Shown: positions 1 through 10,926, counted from the first letter of the stretch. The stretch is 64,000 bases of DNA from Lycium barbarum (GCF_019175385.1 NC_083339.1:82386120-82450119); one strand, 5' to 3'. Program-made: numbers and translations. Notes: generated by a model from the sequence alone, not told the origin.

Positions 1-3000
1 GCTGGAATGGTAGCTGTTATTATAAGAAAATTCAATCAATGGCAAGTGATCCTCCCAGCTACCTCTGAAATCAATAACACAGGCTCGCAACATATCTTCA
101 AGCGTCTGGATAGTGCGCTCAGCCTGTCCGTCACTTTGAGGATGGAAAGCTGTGCTCAGGCTCAGCTGAGTCCCTAATCCTTCCTGAAAAGATCTCCAGA
201 AGTTCGCCGTGAACTGAGCACCTCTGTCAGTGATAATAGATATAGGAACTCCATGAAGCTTCACTATCTCTTTAATATAAAGCCTGGCATAATCCTCGGC
301 GGAATAAGTAGTCCTGACGGGGAGAAAATGGGCTGATTTTGTCAGCCTATCAACAATAACCCAGATGGAATCATACTTCCGTGGAGTGCGAGGTAACCCT
401 GTAATGAAGTCCATATTAATGATCTCCCACTTCCACGTCGGAATTTCCATTTCCTGCAACAGTCCACCCGGCTTCTGGTGTTCAATCTTGACCTGCTGAC
501 AATTGGGACACTGGGCGACGAACTCTGCGATGTCCCGTTTCATGCCATCCCACCAGTATAAGCATCGGAGATCATGGTACATCTTCGTAGACCCAGGATG
601 GACCGAATAGCGAGCATAATGTGCCTCGCTCATAACCTGCTGCCGAAGGCCTGCAATATCAGGTACACACAACCTGCCCCTAAATAATAAAGTCCCGTCC
701 GGAGTGAACTCGAACGGAGTCTTCTCCTTATCATAGGCTGTGTCTCTGTACTGTGCCAAAACAGGATCTTCATATTGATGCCGTTTGATATCTTCCTTAA
801 TAGATGATTCAGAAACCCCTCGGACAGAAATTTGTGTACCTCCAGAATCGACCAGACGAACCCCAAGGTTAGCCAACTGATGAATGTCACGTACTATCTC
901 TCTCCTGTCTGGCTGTAAATCGACCAAGCTGCCCATAGATTTCCGGCTAAGCGCATCTGCAACAACATTAGCCTTGCCCGGATGATACAGAATATCCACA
1001 TCATAGTCTTTCAGGAGCTCCAGCCACCTCCGCTGCCGCAAATTAAGCTCTTTCTGCCTGAAAATATATTGGAGACTCTTATGATCTGTATAGATATCAA
1101 CATGAACGCCATATAAATAATGTCTCCATATCTTCAGGGCATGGATCACCGCCGCAAGCTCCAGATCGTGAGTAGGGTAATTCCTTTCATGCTTTTTCAA
1201 TTGCCGAGAAGCATAAGCTATAACTCTGCCGTGCTGCATCAATACACAGCCCAATCCCACGCCAGAAGCGTCACAATAAATAACATATCCATCGGGTCCC
1301 TCTGGAAGAGTCAGAACTGGGGCTGTGGTCAGCTTCTCTTTCAGCAACTGGAAGCTTCGTTCACAAGCATCAGTCCACTGGAACCTGGCTCCCTTCTGAG
1401 TTAGCCTTGTCAAAGGCGCTGAAATCGAAGCAAACTTTTCCACAAATCTTCTGTAATAGCCTGCTAACCCCAGGAAACTACGTACCTCTGTGGGCGTCGT
1501 GGGTCTGGGCCAATTTTTCACGGCATCAATCTTCTGTGTATCCACCCGGACCCCATCAGCTGCAATAATATGGCCCAGGAATGCCACTGAAGCCAGCCAG
1601 AATTCACATTTAGAAAATTTGGCATATAATTTCTGATGCCGAAGTACCCCTAATACCGCTCTCAGATGATCTGCGTGCTCTGCCTCGGACCGAGAATAGA
1701 CCAGAATGTCATCGATAAATACAATTACGAACATATCCAAGAATGGCCTGAATACCCGGTTCATTAAATCCATGAATACCGCAGGAGCATTAGTCAGCCC
1801 AAAAGACATAACTCTGAATTCATAATGCCCGTATCTGGTCCGGAATGCTGTCTTCGGAATATCGGCCTCCCGTACCCGTACCTGATGATAGCCAGACCGA
1901 AGATCTATCTTCGAAAAATACTTGGCGCCCTGCAACTGATCAAACAAATCGTCAATTCTGGGGAGGGGGTATTTATTCTTTATGGTTACCTTATTCAGCT
2001 GTCGATAATCAATACACATACGCAACGACCCGTCTTTCTTACGCACAAATAATACCGGGGCTCCCCAAGGCGAAGTGCTGGGTCTAATGAAGCCTTTTTC
2101 TAACAGATCCTTCAACTGCTCTTTCAGTTCTTTCAATTCTGCCGGTGCCATCCTGTACGGGGGAATAGATATCGGCTGAGTATCTGGAAGCAAATCAATA
2201 GTAAAATCTATCTCCCGCTCTGGAGGAAGGCCTGGAAGCTCTTCTGGGAACTCATCTGGAAATTCATTAACCACGGGAACTAACTGAAGAGTCGGCGTTT
2301 CTGCTGTCAAGTCTTGTACCCGAACCAGATGATAAAAATAACCCTTTCTGATCATTTTCTTTGCCTTAAGGTATGAAATAAACTTACCTTTCGGCGATGC
2401 TGTATTACCGGCCCATTCTATAACTGGCTCCCCAGGAAACTGGAAACGAACTACCTTATTTTGGCAATCAACATTTGCATAACAGGAGGCTAGCCAGTCC
2501 ATTCCCATAATAACATCGAACTCGACCATATCTAACTCCACCAGATCTTCCTTAGTGTCACGGCCACATACAATTACAGAACAGTTCTTATATACCTGCT
2601 TTGCTACAATAAAGTCCCCAATCGGTGTGGCTACCTCAAACGGCTCTATAGGTTCAGACGTTATACCAATTTTACTAGCAACCAGAGGCGAAATATATGA
2701 CAAGGTCGAACCTGGATCAATCAATGCATACACAGACCTAGAGAAAACTGATAATGTACCTGTAACGACATTAGGCGATGCCTCCTGATCCTGGCGGCTG
2801 GACAGAGCATAGATGCGGTTCGAAGGACCGCTAGTACCCGAAGCTCCACCACGGCCTCTGCCGCGACCCACTGGTGCTGAAGTACCTGGCCCCGTAGGGC
2901 GCATAGCCACTGATGAAGATGAAGACCCGGCGGCTGATCCGGTAGGCTGCGCTGCACCACCCGAACTACCCTTATACGGGCAATCTCTCACAGAATGGCC

Positions 3001-4221
3001 CTGACGGCCACAAGAAACACATGCACCGGTGGCTCTGTAGCACTCCCCAGGATGGTATCTGCCACAGTAAGAACACTGAGGCCTAGGTGGCCTCGTCTGA
3101 CCCGAACCCCTGTCTGTCTGCGAACCTGAAGCCCTGGAGCTCTCACCTGCTCCTGAATAACCTGGGCTGTCAAATCTGCGACCTGTAGGCTGTGGAGGTG
3201 CGCTCTGTGCCGGCTGGGATGGATGTCTGCTAGGCTGCTGCGGCTGCTGAGGCTGCCTGCCCCGAAAATCTCCAGAATACCCAGATGATCTGGCCCTCTT
3301 GGGCTGTCTCCGATCCTGGCCTCTATCAGGCTGACGCTCCCTATGCCGGTCCTCCATGCCCTGGGCGTGGGCCTGAATCCGGGCAATATCCATGCCGGGC
3401 TGAGCAGCCAATACCAAACAGCTGTCGACAAAATAACGGTCCAGCCCCATAATGTACCTGTGCATCCTGTCAGCCATAGTAGCTACCACAGCGGGTGCGT
3501 ATCGGGCCAATGAGTCGAACTCCATACTATACTCTCGAACACTGCGACCCCTCTGTCTTAGCAATAAGAATCTGTCAGCCTTGGCTCGCCGTAGCTCCGG
3601 AGGCAGAAAGTGGCTAAGAAAAGCCTGAGAAAAATCATCCCAAACTGCTGGGGGAGCGCCGTCGCCTCTGGATAACTCCCATGACTCGTACCAATTTGCC
3701 GCTACATCATATAACCGGTACGAAGCCAATGCAACTGACTCTGTCTCGGAAGCATTAATAAACTGTAAGGTGCGCCGCATCTTCCTGATGAACTCCTCGG
3801 GATCCTCCTCGGGCTTTGTCCCGAAGAACTCTGGAGGGCCACAAGTCAAGAACTCACGGGCTCTCGAACTGTCACGCCTGTAAGCCCGGTCACCTCCCTG
3901 TCCATGCCCCTGAACCTGTCCTGCCACAAGTCTAGTCAATAGCTGGACTGCCTCTCTCATAGTCTGATCCTCAGTCCCTGGCCGTGGAGCTGGAGGCTCA
4001 GGTACTGGAATCTCGGGAGCTGGCGGTGGAGCCGCCCCTCGACCTGCAGCCGCTGCTGCTCCAATATCCTCTACGTGTGGCGGGGTGGAAGAGCCCTCTG
4101 CCGGGGGCAAAATATCAGGAGCAATATGAGCATGGGCCCTGGTAACCCTCTGGGCCTGACTAGTCTCTCCCACAGCTGCTGCCTTGGCCTTTTGGGCCGC
4201 TGTCGCCTTCTTTGGAGGCAT
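1..4221 (-). CDS. gag-pol: Gag-Pol polyprotein of element A, open frame, C-terminus cut by window edge
   Basis: I checked every codon from the ATG at 4221 down to base 1: 1407 codons, no stop. In order: a basic, Pro/Ala-rich N-terminus starting MPPKK; the Gag core (about residues 128-240); two Cys/His knuckles (CX2CX3HX3C from residue 383 and a canonical CX2CX4HX4C, C401, C404, H409, C414); protease with DPGST at 502-506 in place of the commoner DSG/DTG; RT with D773 and FIDD (D837, D838); RNase H with D984, E1021, D1046; integrase with H1201-x6-H1208-x29-C1238-x2-C1241 and a DD35E triad D1271, D1332, E1368. The ATG matches the start in all sister elements and lies 2 nt after a predicted splice acceptor. 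The GPY/F module and chromodomain expected by homology with B, E and G lie left of the window. The best candidate for a recently active copy. Confidence 0.95.
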   Translation of the reverse strand, partial: MPPKKATAAQKAKAAAVGETSQAQRVTRAHAHIAPDILPPAEGSSTPPHVEDIGAAAAAGRGAAPPPAPEIPVPEPPAPRPGTEDQTMREAVQLLTRLVAGQVQGHGQGGDRAYRRDSSRAREFLTCGPPEFFGTKPEEDPEEFIRKMRRTLQFINASETESVALASYRLYDVAANWYESWELSRGDGAPPAVWDDFSQAFLSHFLPPELRRAKADRFLLLRQRGRSVREYSMEFDSLARYAPAVVATMADRMHRYIMGLDRYFVDSCLVLAAQPGMDIARIQAHAQGMEDRHRERQPDRGQDRRQPKRARSSGYSGDFRGRQPQQPQQPSRHPSQPAQSAPPQPTGRRFDSPGYSGAGESSRASGSQTDRGSGQTRPPRPQCSYCGRYHPGECYRATGACVSCGRQGHSVRDCPYKGSSGGAAQPTGSAAGSSSSSVAMRPTGPGTSAPVGRGRGRGGASGTSGPSNRIYALSSRQDQEASPNVVTGTLSVFSRSVYALIDPGSTLSYISPLVASKIGITSEPIEPFEVATPIGDFIVAKQVYKNCSVIVCGRDTKEDLVELDMVEFDVIMGMDWLASCYANVDCQNKVVRFQFPGEPVIEWAGNTASPKGKFISYLKAKKMIRKGYFYHLVRVQDLTAETPTLQLVPVVNEFPDEFPEELPGLPPEREIDFTIDLLPDTQPISIPPYRMAPAELKELKEQLKDLLEKGFIRPSTSPWGAPVLFVRKKDGSLRMCIDYRQLNKVTIKNKYPLPRIDDLFDQLQGAKYFSKIDLRSGYHQVRVREADIPKTAFRTRYGHYEFRVMSFGLTNAPAVFMDLMNRVFRPFLDMFVIVFIDDILVYSRSEAEHADHLRAVLGVLRHQKLYAKFSKCEFWLASVAFLGHIIAADGVRVDTQKIDAVKNWPRPTTPTEVRSFLGLAGYYRRFVEKFASISAPLTRLTQKGARFQWTDACERSFQLLKEKLTTAPVLTLPEGPDGYVIYCDASGVGLGCVLMQHGRVIAYASRQLKKHERNYPTHDLELAAVIHALKIWRHYLYGVHVDIYTDHKSLQYIFRQKELNLRQRRWLELLKDYDVDILYHPGKANVVADALSRKSMGSLVDLQPDRREIVRDIHQLANLGVRLVDSGGTQISVRGVSESSIKEDIKRHQYEDPVLAQYRDTAYDKEKTPFEFTPDGTLLFRGRLCVPDIAGLRQQVMSEAHYARYSVHPGSTKMYHDLRCLYWWDGMKRDIAEFVAQCPNCQQVKIEHQKPGGLLQEMEIPTWKWEIINMDFITGLPRTPRKYDSIWVIVDRLTKSAHFLPVRTTYSAEDYARLYIKEIVKLHGVPISIITDRGAQFTANFWRSFQEGLGTQLSLSTAFHPQSDGQAERTIQTLEDMLRACVIDFRGSWEDHLPLIEFSYNNSYHSS

Positions 4222-4327
4222 AACTGCAAATGTAACAATTCGTTAGGGAGGAATCATCCTGATAACACAGCTCTATCGCACGATCTAAGACAGAAAGAAG
4301 GGTAGTATCCTAAATGCCCTGTAGCCT

Positions 4328-4367
4328 CCTGTTTATAGGTGTGGTGCACAACACACCGATAAACAAG
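4328..4367 (-). promoter_or_regulatory. Leader hairpin with palindromic loop (A)
   Basis: 40 nt between PBS and gag fold as a 16-bp stem (15 of 16 positions pair, one as G-U) closed by the 8-nt loop TTGTGCAC, which contains the self-complementary hexamer GTGCAC. Equivalent hairpins occupy the same place in B, C, D, E and G. Placement and form resemble retroviral dimer-initiation stem-loops; the role here is inferred. Confidence 0.6.
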
Positions 4368-4408
4368 ACTCTACTAGACACGGTCTGTAGACATTCCGAG
4401 GACGAACC

Positions 4409-4420
4409 GCTCTGATACCA
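4409..4420 (-). promoter_or_regulatory. Primer-binding site, initiator tRNA-Met (A)
   Basis: Sense TGGTATCAGAGC, four nt (AAAG) after the LTR end, complementary to the 3' end of plant initiator tRNA-Met. It fixes the LTR boundary at 4425. Confidence 0.9.
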
Positions 4421-4424
4421 CTTT

Positions 4425-7400
4425 TGTCACGACCCAACCCCGTAGGCCATGACTAGTGCCCGATCTGGGCACTAAAACTTATTCTAGTATATGGCAGAAG
4501 CCGACAAGGCTTCATTTCAAATTCAGCTAATTTTTAGAAAAATTTTGGCAGAGTTTCCTTTGTTTTATGGACTATCCCAAATATCCTGCACGCAGAAAAT
4601 ACCAACAAAGGCCACACAGGGCCAACAAAGCAACATCTAAATATATGCGGACCGGCCGCCGCGGCGAATGGGATCGCCCAAACACAACATAAGCACCCAA
4701 CTGTACAAAAAGATCCCAACCCACAACATGTCCACAGACCTCTAACAAACCGACAGAATCCTATGACGGGACAGGGCCCCGCCGTACCCATGAACGAGAA
4801 TATACATATATAGAAGTGACAGACTATACCAAAAGATGGCTCTGAATAAAAGAGCGCTCCAAAAATAGCAGAATGAGATCCTAAGCAGACGGATCAGCAA
4901 ACCTGTCGTCGGTACCTGCGCGGCATGAAAACGCAACCCCCGAAGAAAAGGGGGTCAGTACGAAATATGTACTGAATATGTAAAGCCTGAGTTGCAGAAA
5001 CAAAATCATAACTGGTGCAGAACATACGGAAAGTAAATGGAAAATCCAAAGTATCAGATACATATTTCCAAAACATGCAGAGTGTGTACAGAACATATGT
5101 CATATCAAATCCGGCCCCTGCCAAGGGACTCGGCCGACAGAACGTGGCCACCCTCCCGACGCTGGTGCCACAACACAGAAGAATCAGAATAGGGGCATAA
5201 CCCCATGACATAACATATCATAGCAGATGGCCATAGTAAATCATATCAGAACAAGCGTACATGGCACAGCATACTCCACAAACCCATGTACGCGTATACC
5301 TGCCCCCTCACATCGAGGCACGGCGAACAATGCAGAGGATCACGCTTGACAACATATCCTGGCCCGGGCTCAGTGTGGGAAACATTGGGGTATCCACGAA
5401 TAGAGTCCTGAGAAACTAATGCAAGTAAAATATCATAAATGTTTCCATAGACTCGATGAGGCATATCAAAGACAAACCGATCCGATGAAGTCGGAAGGAA
5501 TCATAGTAAATGAGTTTCGAGTATCAAAACAATTTAGCAGACTTAATGGAATATTTAAAACCATATTAGTTAGGTAATTAAAAGGGTAGTCGAAACATTT
5601 CTTTCAAAAATCGTTCAAAGAGGGGACTTTAGTACATTAAGGGCAAAACCGGGAATAGCGGGCCCACCTCGGAACAAGCAAGGCGGTGGGCTCAAATTAC
5701 GCCCTTTGAGCTTATGGGGTCACCTATAAAGGTTCTACGGACATTCTATAGCTTTTCAAGGAGTCTAGAGAAAGTCAACATACTTTCAGGAAAAGCATAT
5801 AAAAATGGTTCAATTCTACTGAGGGAAAAACTGAGATTTTCTCTTGCGGATTCCGATGGCCAAGAAGGTCTTTTGAGGCCCGAATCCGATCCTAAAACAC
5901 TTAGACATGCCAAAAGAAGGATCGGGGTAGCTTTACATACCTTTTGAGCTTTTTAAGCCTATCCAAGCTCACTCTCCGTTTCGTCGAAAATCTGCAAATG
6001 GTCACATTTACCAATTGTAAGTTATAGATGCTACAAATTCAATTCAACTCTTATTTGTCTACCGAAATTTCGGCAGCATTTCCCCTATACATATAGCACC
6101 CCCGAGAATTCAACTCGGCCAAATCAATCAACAACAACCCAACAACAACACCCACAACAACCACAATCAATACAAAACACAATATGACATAACTAGTTCT
6201 ACTTGCCGACATAATGCCATAACCTTCACTTTAACCTTAACTTTCAAACTAAGCTCAACGATTTCACATTCATTATCAATCTAGATCACCACAACATAGT
6301 TTAACAGCATTTCATAGCATTTCCACAAAATATTCATACGATATACATAATATACAAACTTCCCGCTAAAGTCATAACTCGTCCGAAACTTCTAATCTTT
6401 AACAAACATACTCATAATATGTTTCTAGCTTCCAACTTCATCAATACTCATCATAATTTGCAACTTAATAACTTTATTTTCATAATGTCATAAAATCATT
6501 CTAAAACGACATAAGCCACTACATTCCATTTCAATGCAAACTTACATCATTTTACCTTCATCTACATTGCAAGGATCACAACAACACCACTAACATATTA
6601 AACAACATTAATTCATTCCCATTTCTTCAAGAAGTGCCACACGGCCAAGTGCCCATTTTACAAGTTCAACCAAATTAATTTAACTTCCACTTCCAATATA
6701 ATTCCCACCATAACCACAATTAGAATACAACATAAAATTCAACTCATTTTTGCCTACACCACATTGCACACACACGGCTACATATATATCTATATACCCA
6801 CTTGGCAAACTTCCATATTTCCATACTTTCTACTCATCCCTACATACTACAACACAAACAAACCTTCATAACATAATAAAAAGGGATGAGTTCTTACCTT
6901 TTTCTCCAATCTTCTTCACTTGAGTGAGTTGTCAATTTGAAGAAACAAGTCCTCTTCCTTCCAAACCAACTACACCAAGTTGTAAAGGACACTTAATTTA
7001 GTAGACAAACCACAAGATAAAAATTTTTGGAGGAAGATTTTTGAAGGTGAATTTGTGAGGGTTTGGCCGAATTCCCTTCAATTTTTGCTCTTCTTTTGTT
7101 TTGTTCTTTCTTTTCTATGCTTCTTGAATATTCCAATAGATAAGGGATTCATATATTAATTCCAACACATGGAAAATATTCATTAAATTGGTGGGTTTTG
7201 GGCCTACATGGCCGGCCATCCCTTAAGTGTTGGGCCTAAATTTTTCATTCAATTATTTTGGCCCAATGACTTATAGATCCCATTTGTAATTCCCGAAACT
7301 AATTTCCGAAATTCTAATTTTTGCCCTTGGCCTTCTTCAACACTTCCACATTAATATTCTTTCATGAACAACTCATGGGTTACATAAATTCAATATGACC

Positions 7401-7463
7401 TTATTTCCTACAAGTCCAAATTATTTCCAATTTTCCAAAGGTGTGAAAACACGGGATATAACA
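4425..7463 (-). repeat. 5' LTR of element A (3039 bp)
   Basis: Bounded in sense by TGTTATATCC (7463) and GTCGTGACA (4425). It holds a TATA-like box near 7155, a splice-donor-like site at 6898/6897 and the twin hairpin at 4921-4985. Its order of modules matches LTR J (59480-62470) and solo LTR F (49917-53098). I see no gene in it; short open frames are incidental. Confidence 0.88.
4921..4985 (-). promoter_or_regulatory. Twin-hairpin motif in LTR A
   Basis: In sense, TCAGTAC and GTACTGA form a 7-bp stem with a 7-nt loop, followed at once by a second stem CCCCC/GGGGG and then a conserved ATGCC...GCAGGT tail. The second stem is CGTCC/GGACG at the same place in B, C, E and G, so pairing is kept while sequence changes. 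Confidence 0.6.
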
Positions 7464-7854
7464 AAAGGAGCCTATTGAAGATAAATAAGATTTCAAGTTC
7501 TTCCAACCTGGATTGATATTACGAGACTACGAATGGTCTTGTGTTTATTGCAAGACAGAAAGTAAGTTGGAAAAGTCGAGAAGTAAGCTTCCAGGTATTT
7601 TAAGGCTATCCCTTCTTTTCATTGTCATGATTTCTACTATCAACCACCTTGACTATTCACACCAAGATATGCTATTCATGAAGATTATACTCGGGTTACC
7701 ATGACCTTATTGCGATAACTCTCTTAAGTTAAGGACGGGTATAAGAATAGTCAAGTTATATAAGATGATAGAATGATAGAAGGTATAACTAGTGTATATG
7801 TTGTTTATAGGCTATTATGTTGCCTTCGAGTTATCATTTTATGTATACGCCTAG

Positions 7855-8095
7855 CCTACAGGTCATGGAGTTATCACCTGGTCGACTAGACATGGAGTTG
7901 TTTCCTGACCGACGGGTCACGGAGATGCGCATACCTGACCTACGGGTCATGGAGTTGATTATACCCGACCTACGGGTTATGTAGTTGATTATACCAGAAC
8001 TACGGGTCATGGAGTTGATTATACGTGGCCTATGAGCCATGGAGTTATTACCTGGCCTATGAGCCACGAAGTTGTAGCCTGGCCTATGGGTAAGT
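7855..8095 (+). repeat. Minisatellite in LTR H, about nine units of 27-33 bp
   Basis: Degenerate direct repeats built on CCTACGGGTCATGGAGTT. Other LTRs here have GC-rich 30-60 bp repeats at the same relative position upstream of the twin hairpin, for example near 9920-10050 in B and 52190-52250 in F. Confidence 0.75.
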
Positions 8096-8210
8096 GAGAT
8101 ATATAAAAGTATTATATTGCATTTCATTTAAGACAGGTCAGATGAGATTTTCAGGCATTCTTTGGCTTCCAAATTTTATTATTTTCAGTTCAGTTTCAGT
8201 TATTCCCTTG

Positions 8211-8281
8211 CCTTACATACTCAGTACATTGTTTCGTACTGACGTCCCTTTTGCATGGAGGCACTGCGTCCATGCCCGCAA
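8211..8281 (+). promoter_or_regulatory. Twin-hairpin motif in LTR H
   Basis: First stem is CAGTAC against GTACTG; the second stem is imperfect (GACGTCC against GGAGGC). The ATGCCCGCA tail is kept. Confidence 0.5.
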
Positions 8282-8400
8282 GTTCGGGTAGCCAGACAGA
8301 TGATCCATCTCAGTAGGTTTTCACTCAGCTGTAGTCAGGGCGCTCCATTTGGTTTGGAGCTGCAGTCCCTTTTGGTATGCTATTTTGACGTGTATGTCTG

Positions 8401-8405
8401 ATGAT
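8401..8405. other. Target-site duplication of B, left copy ATGAT
   Basis: ATGAT directly precedes the TGTTACACC start of B and is repeated at 37693-37697 directly after B's terminal GTGACA. Confidence 0.85.
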
Positions 8406-8759
8406 TGTTACACCTTGGAAATTTCAAGTCGTCGTGTAGTGAATGAACCAATGCGAGCTTAAGGGTAACATGAAGATCTTAGTACTATAAACGGATATTT
8501 AGTGGTCTTAGAATGCATACGCTAAGATTTTGAATCCATATGAATTGATGAAATAAGGAATGATAGGACAAGTGGAGTATAAGTGGGGTTTAGGAAAGGT
8601 TTCGTAAATTATTGCATTAAGAATTGTTTGGTAGGGCCTTGAGGGCGAATTATAGGGATGTTTAGATCAGTGATGAAGTACTGAACAAGTGTTAAGAAGG
8701 TTGTGTAAGGATTGGAGATCAAACGAAACAACTAGGACAACTTCGAAAAAACGGTGAGT

Positions 8760-8990
8760 TACACGACCACCTTATACAGACCGTGGAACTTTATACAGAC
8801 CGTATAAGGGTCCGAATAACACCCAACAGAAGTGGTATTTTGCCTGATGGTGAACCACGATCACTTATACGGACCGTGGAACTTTATACGGACCCTATAA
8901 GGGTCCGTGTAACCCAACAGTAACAATGTTTTCCATGGTGGTGAACCACGGACACTTATACGGACCGTATAAGTGGTCCATATAAGTCCC
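8760..8990 (+). promoter_or_regulatory. U3 palindrome array of B
   Basis: Repeated imperfect palindromes of the type TTATACGGACCGTATAA, separated by 15-40 bp, ending about 25 bp upstream of TATAAATA (9013-9020). Also in the 3' LTR at about 26540-26790. Possibly protein-binding sites of the promoter; inferred. Confidence 0.65.
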
Positions 8991-10240
8991 GATGGACTGA
9001 TTAAGTTGCAACTATAAATACATGATCCCACTTTATTTTCTCATTCTTTCCACTTCTCCACTTCTCTCCAAGCTTCTAGAGGGTTCCACACACTTCATAT
9101 ACAAGAATACAATGGAAAGCAAAGATCAATATCAAGAATTCAAGTGAATCAAGTGCAAGAAGCTCACTAGGGTCCCTCCAAGTCAAGAATTCTCCTGGGA
9201 GTGAAACTAGGGTTTTGGCTCAAGTGAAGTATTTCCACTCAGGGCTCATTCCCAAACTATCTAAGGTAAGTTTCATGATCATTCCATGTTGTTTAAGGTA
9301 TTGAGAGGCTGGAAGACTTAGATTATGAAAGGAAATAGAAAATGTGTTATAAAGATGAAAATAATCTGATTTTGAGTAGTAGCTTGAGATGAGTCATGAT
9401 CTTTGATATGTTGTGCTTATAAAAATGTTATGAATGATGTTGAGAGCATGAGAGAAATGTTAGATGAGAATGAATGTAATGATGTGCTATGATCATGATT
9501 ATGGATGACTTTGAGAGGAAATTATGGGGATTGGATAATGAGGAATTTGATAAAATTTATTGATGATGATATTATGAATGTTGTTATTAACGTTTGGGAG
9601 TTGATGTATGATATAGAGAAAGTAGTATAAATAAAGGAGACGCTGCCCAATTTTTTTTTCTAGCTTAGTTCAAACACGCTTATGTTATCGATTATCTAAT
9701 ATGAGTATGAACTCCCTTGAAGGTAAAGACGTGAGCAACGAAGAAGAACGATCCAACGATAGAGTAGCTACACAAAAATGGTATATAGGGCAAATCCTTT
9801 CCTTCTAAGGCATGAATATTCCTAATTCTCTATGATCTTCTTATATAATGGCAATTATGAGTCCATGACTATACATAGCTGTATACGCACATGACAAAGA
9901 AAGGAGATATGTTACAAGTATGATAATGGTCGGGCATGTCTCCGCGAAGGCGGGCTGCATACGATTCCACCGTGCCTAAATGGCCGGGCATGTCACCGCT
10001 AAGGTGGGCTGCTATGTTTACAATGAGCCTAGAGGGCCGGGCATGATCACCACTAGTGGGCGGCATATGATGGTTACCCGGACGCGGGTTAACGATGATT
10101 ATTTATATGATACGACAATGTATGCGCTCTGATGATACATGTACTATGATTATATATATGATGTATGTATGAAATGTATCCACCCTTAAAAGTTACGCAG
10201 GTTGTATCTTCACCTTATGACTTATGTTTCCTCTATCATG

Positions 10241-10310
10241 CCTTACATACTCAGTACAATGTTCGTACTGACATCCGTTTTCTTTGGACGCTGTGTTCAT
10301 GCCCACAGGT
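10241..10310 (+). promoter_or_regulatory. Twin-hairpin motif in 5' LTR of B
   Basis: CAGTAC/GTACTG first stem; second stem ATCC against GGAC, with one mutated pair relative to the 3' LTR copy at 37210-37281, which has CGTCC/GGACG. Confidence 0.55.
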
Positions 10311-10724
10311 AGACAGGGAGGTGATCCAGACCCGTAGAAGTTATCAGCAGACTTACAGGAGCACTCCATTATTCCAGAGGTGCTATTTGGTTTATTCTTT
10401 TGAGTATGTATATGTATATGTATTTTGGGCACGACGGGGTCTTGTACCGTCCATATGTCTAGTACTCTAGTAGAGGCTTGTAGATACGCATGTGTGGGTA
10501 GTATGGTCTCACAATGTTACTATAGTACCTATATTATTATTTTGTTAGCCGAAGGGCTTATGTATATAAAAGTAATTATGTTTCCAAATGAAAAATAGTT
10601 TTCCTATGATTGAGTATAAATTAATGAATGTACGCTTAATGAGTATGATAAGTAATAGAATGAGTGGTGCTCGGTGGTTATCCCAGGGTACCCGTCATGG
10701 CCCCTAGTTGGGTCGTGACAAAAG

Positions 10725-10736
10725 TGGTATCAGAGC
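10725..10736 (+). promoter_or_regulatory. Primer-binding site, initiator tRNA-Met (B)
   Basis: TGGTATCAGAGC four nt after the LTR end. Confidence 0.9.
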
Positions 10737-10779
10737 AGTTCAGTCCTAGGAAGTGTCTACGAGTCGTGTCTAGTAGAGT

Positions 10780-10818
10780 CTTGTTTATGGTGTGTTGCAC
10801 ACCACATCTATAAACAGG
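10780..10818 (+). promoter_or_regulatory. Leader hairpin with palindromic loop (B)
   Basis: 39 nt: outer arm CTTGTTTAT against ATAAACAGG, inner arm GGTGTG against CACATC, loop TTGCACAC containing TGCA. Same place as in A, C, D, E and G. Confidence 0.5.
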
Positions 10819-10926
10819 AGGCTGCAGGGCATTTAGGAAAAATGACCATCTTTCATCTTAAGAGATCGTGCGATACAGCTATGTTATAAGATTTTCTCCT
10901 CTTAATGGTGTGCTATAATTTCATAA

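Larger units (their letters stand above)
4224..6897 (-). other. Predicted leader intron of element A
   Basis: In the sense strand a donor AAAAG/GTAAGA in the LTR (exon ends at 6898) lies about 257 nt after a TATA-like box near 7155. The candidate acceptor ACATTTGCAG ends at 4224, 2 nt before the gag ATG, with a branch-like CCTAAC at 4242-4247. Splicing would remove U5, the PBS and the leader hairpin, leaving a short leader in front of gag. The same arrangement is in G, C, E and D. Inference from motifs; no transcript evidence. Confidence 0.55.
1..7463 (-). mobile_element. Element A: Ty3/gypsy chromovirus, left end outside window
   Basis: A minus-strand element with its 5' LTR at 4425-7463, PBS at 4409-4420 and Gag-Pol running off the left edge. 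It is the only element here whose coding frame is uninterrupted. Its right end (sense start TGTTATATCC) sits in the middle of LTR H sequence, so A is inserted in H; the adjacent AAAGG (7464-7468) is the candidate target duplication, but its partner lies outside the window. Its LTR is the same family as F and J. Confidence 0.9.
7464..8405 (+). repeat. LTR H, left fragment
   Basis: LTR-type sequence without a TG start, interrupted on the left by A and on the right by B. It continues at 37698-38060: the bases before ATGAT here join smoothly to GACGGGCCCTTGTCC there, as in sister LTRs. It carries a minisatellite (7855-8095) and the twin-hairpin motif (8211-8281). No coding content seen. Confidence 0.75.
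8406..10720 (+). repeat. 5' LTR of element B (2315 bp)
   Basis: TGTTACACCTTGG to GGGTCGTGACA. U3 palindrome array about 8760-8990, TATAAATA at 9013-9020, donor-like CTAAG/GTAAGT at 9265/9266, twin hairpin 10241-10310. It lacks about 385 bp present in the 3' copy, the gap falling near 9926. Closest relative is LTR D. Confidence 0.9.
9266..10926 (+). other. Leader intron of B, acceptor apparently lost
   Basis: The donor CTAAG/GTAAGT at 9265/9266 is perfect and lies 245-250 nt after the TATA box. At the gag end, the site that reads TTTCAG in sister elements reads TTTCAT just before the ATG (10927), so the acceptor AG is missing. A branch-like CTTAAT remains upstream. Confidence 0.4.

Noticed and set aside
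4409..4420. tRNA gene suggested by GCTCTGATACCA on the plus strand
   Set aside because: Only the 3' terminal 12 nt match initiator tRNA-Met; there is no cloverleaf or A/B box. It is the primer-binding site.
6100..6900. Possible host gene in the long AC-rich part of LTR A
   Set aside because: No frame of useful length on either strand; the same composition recurs in LTR J (61100-61880), so it is LTR sequence.
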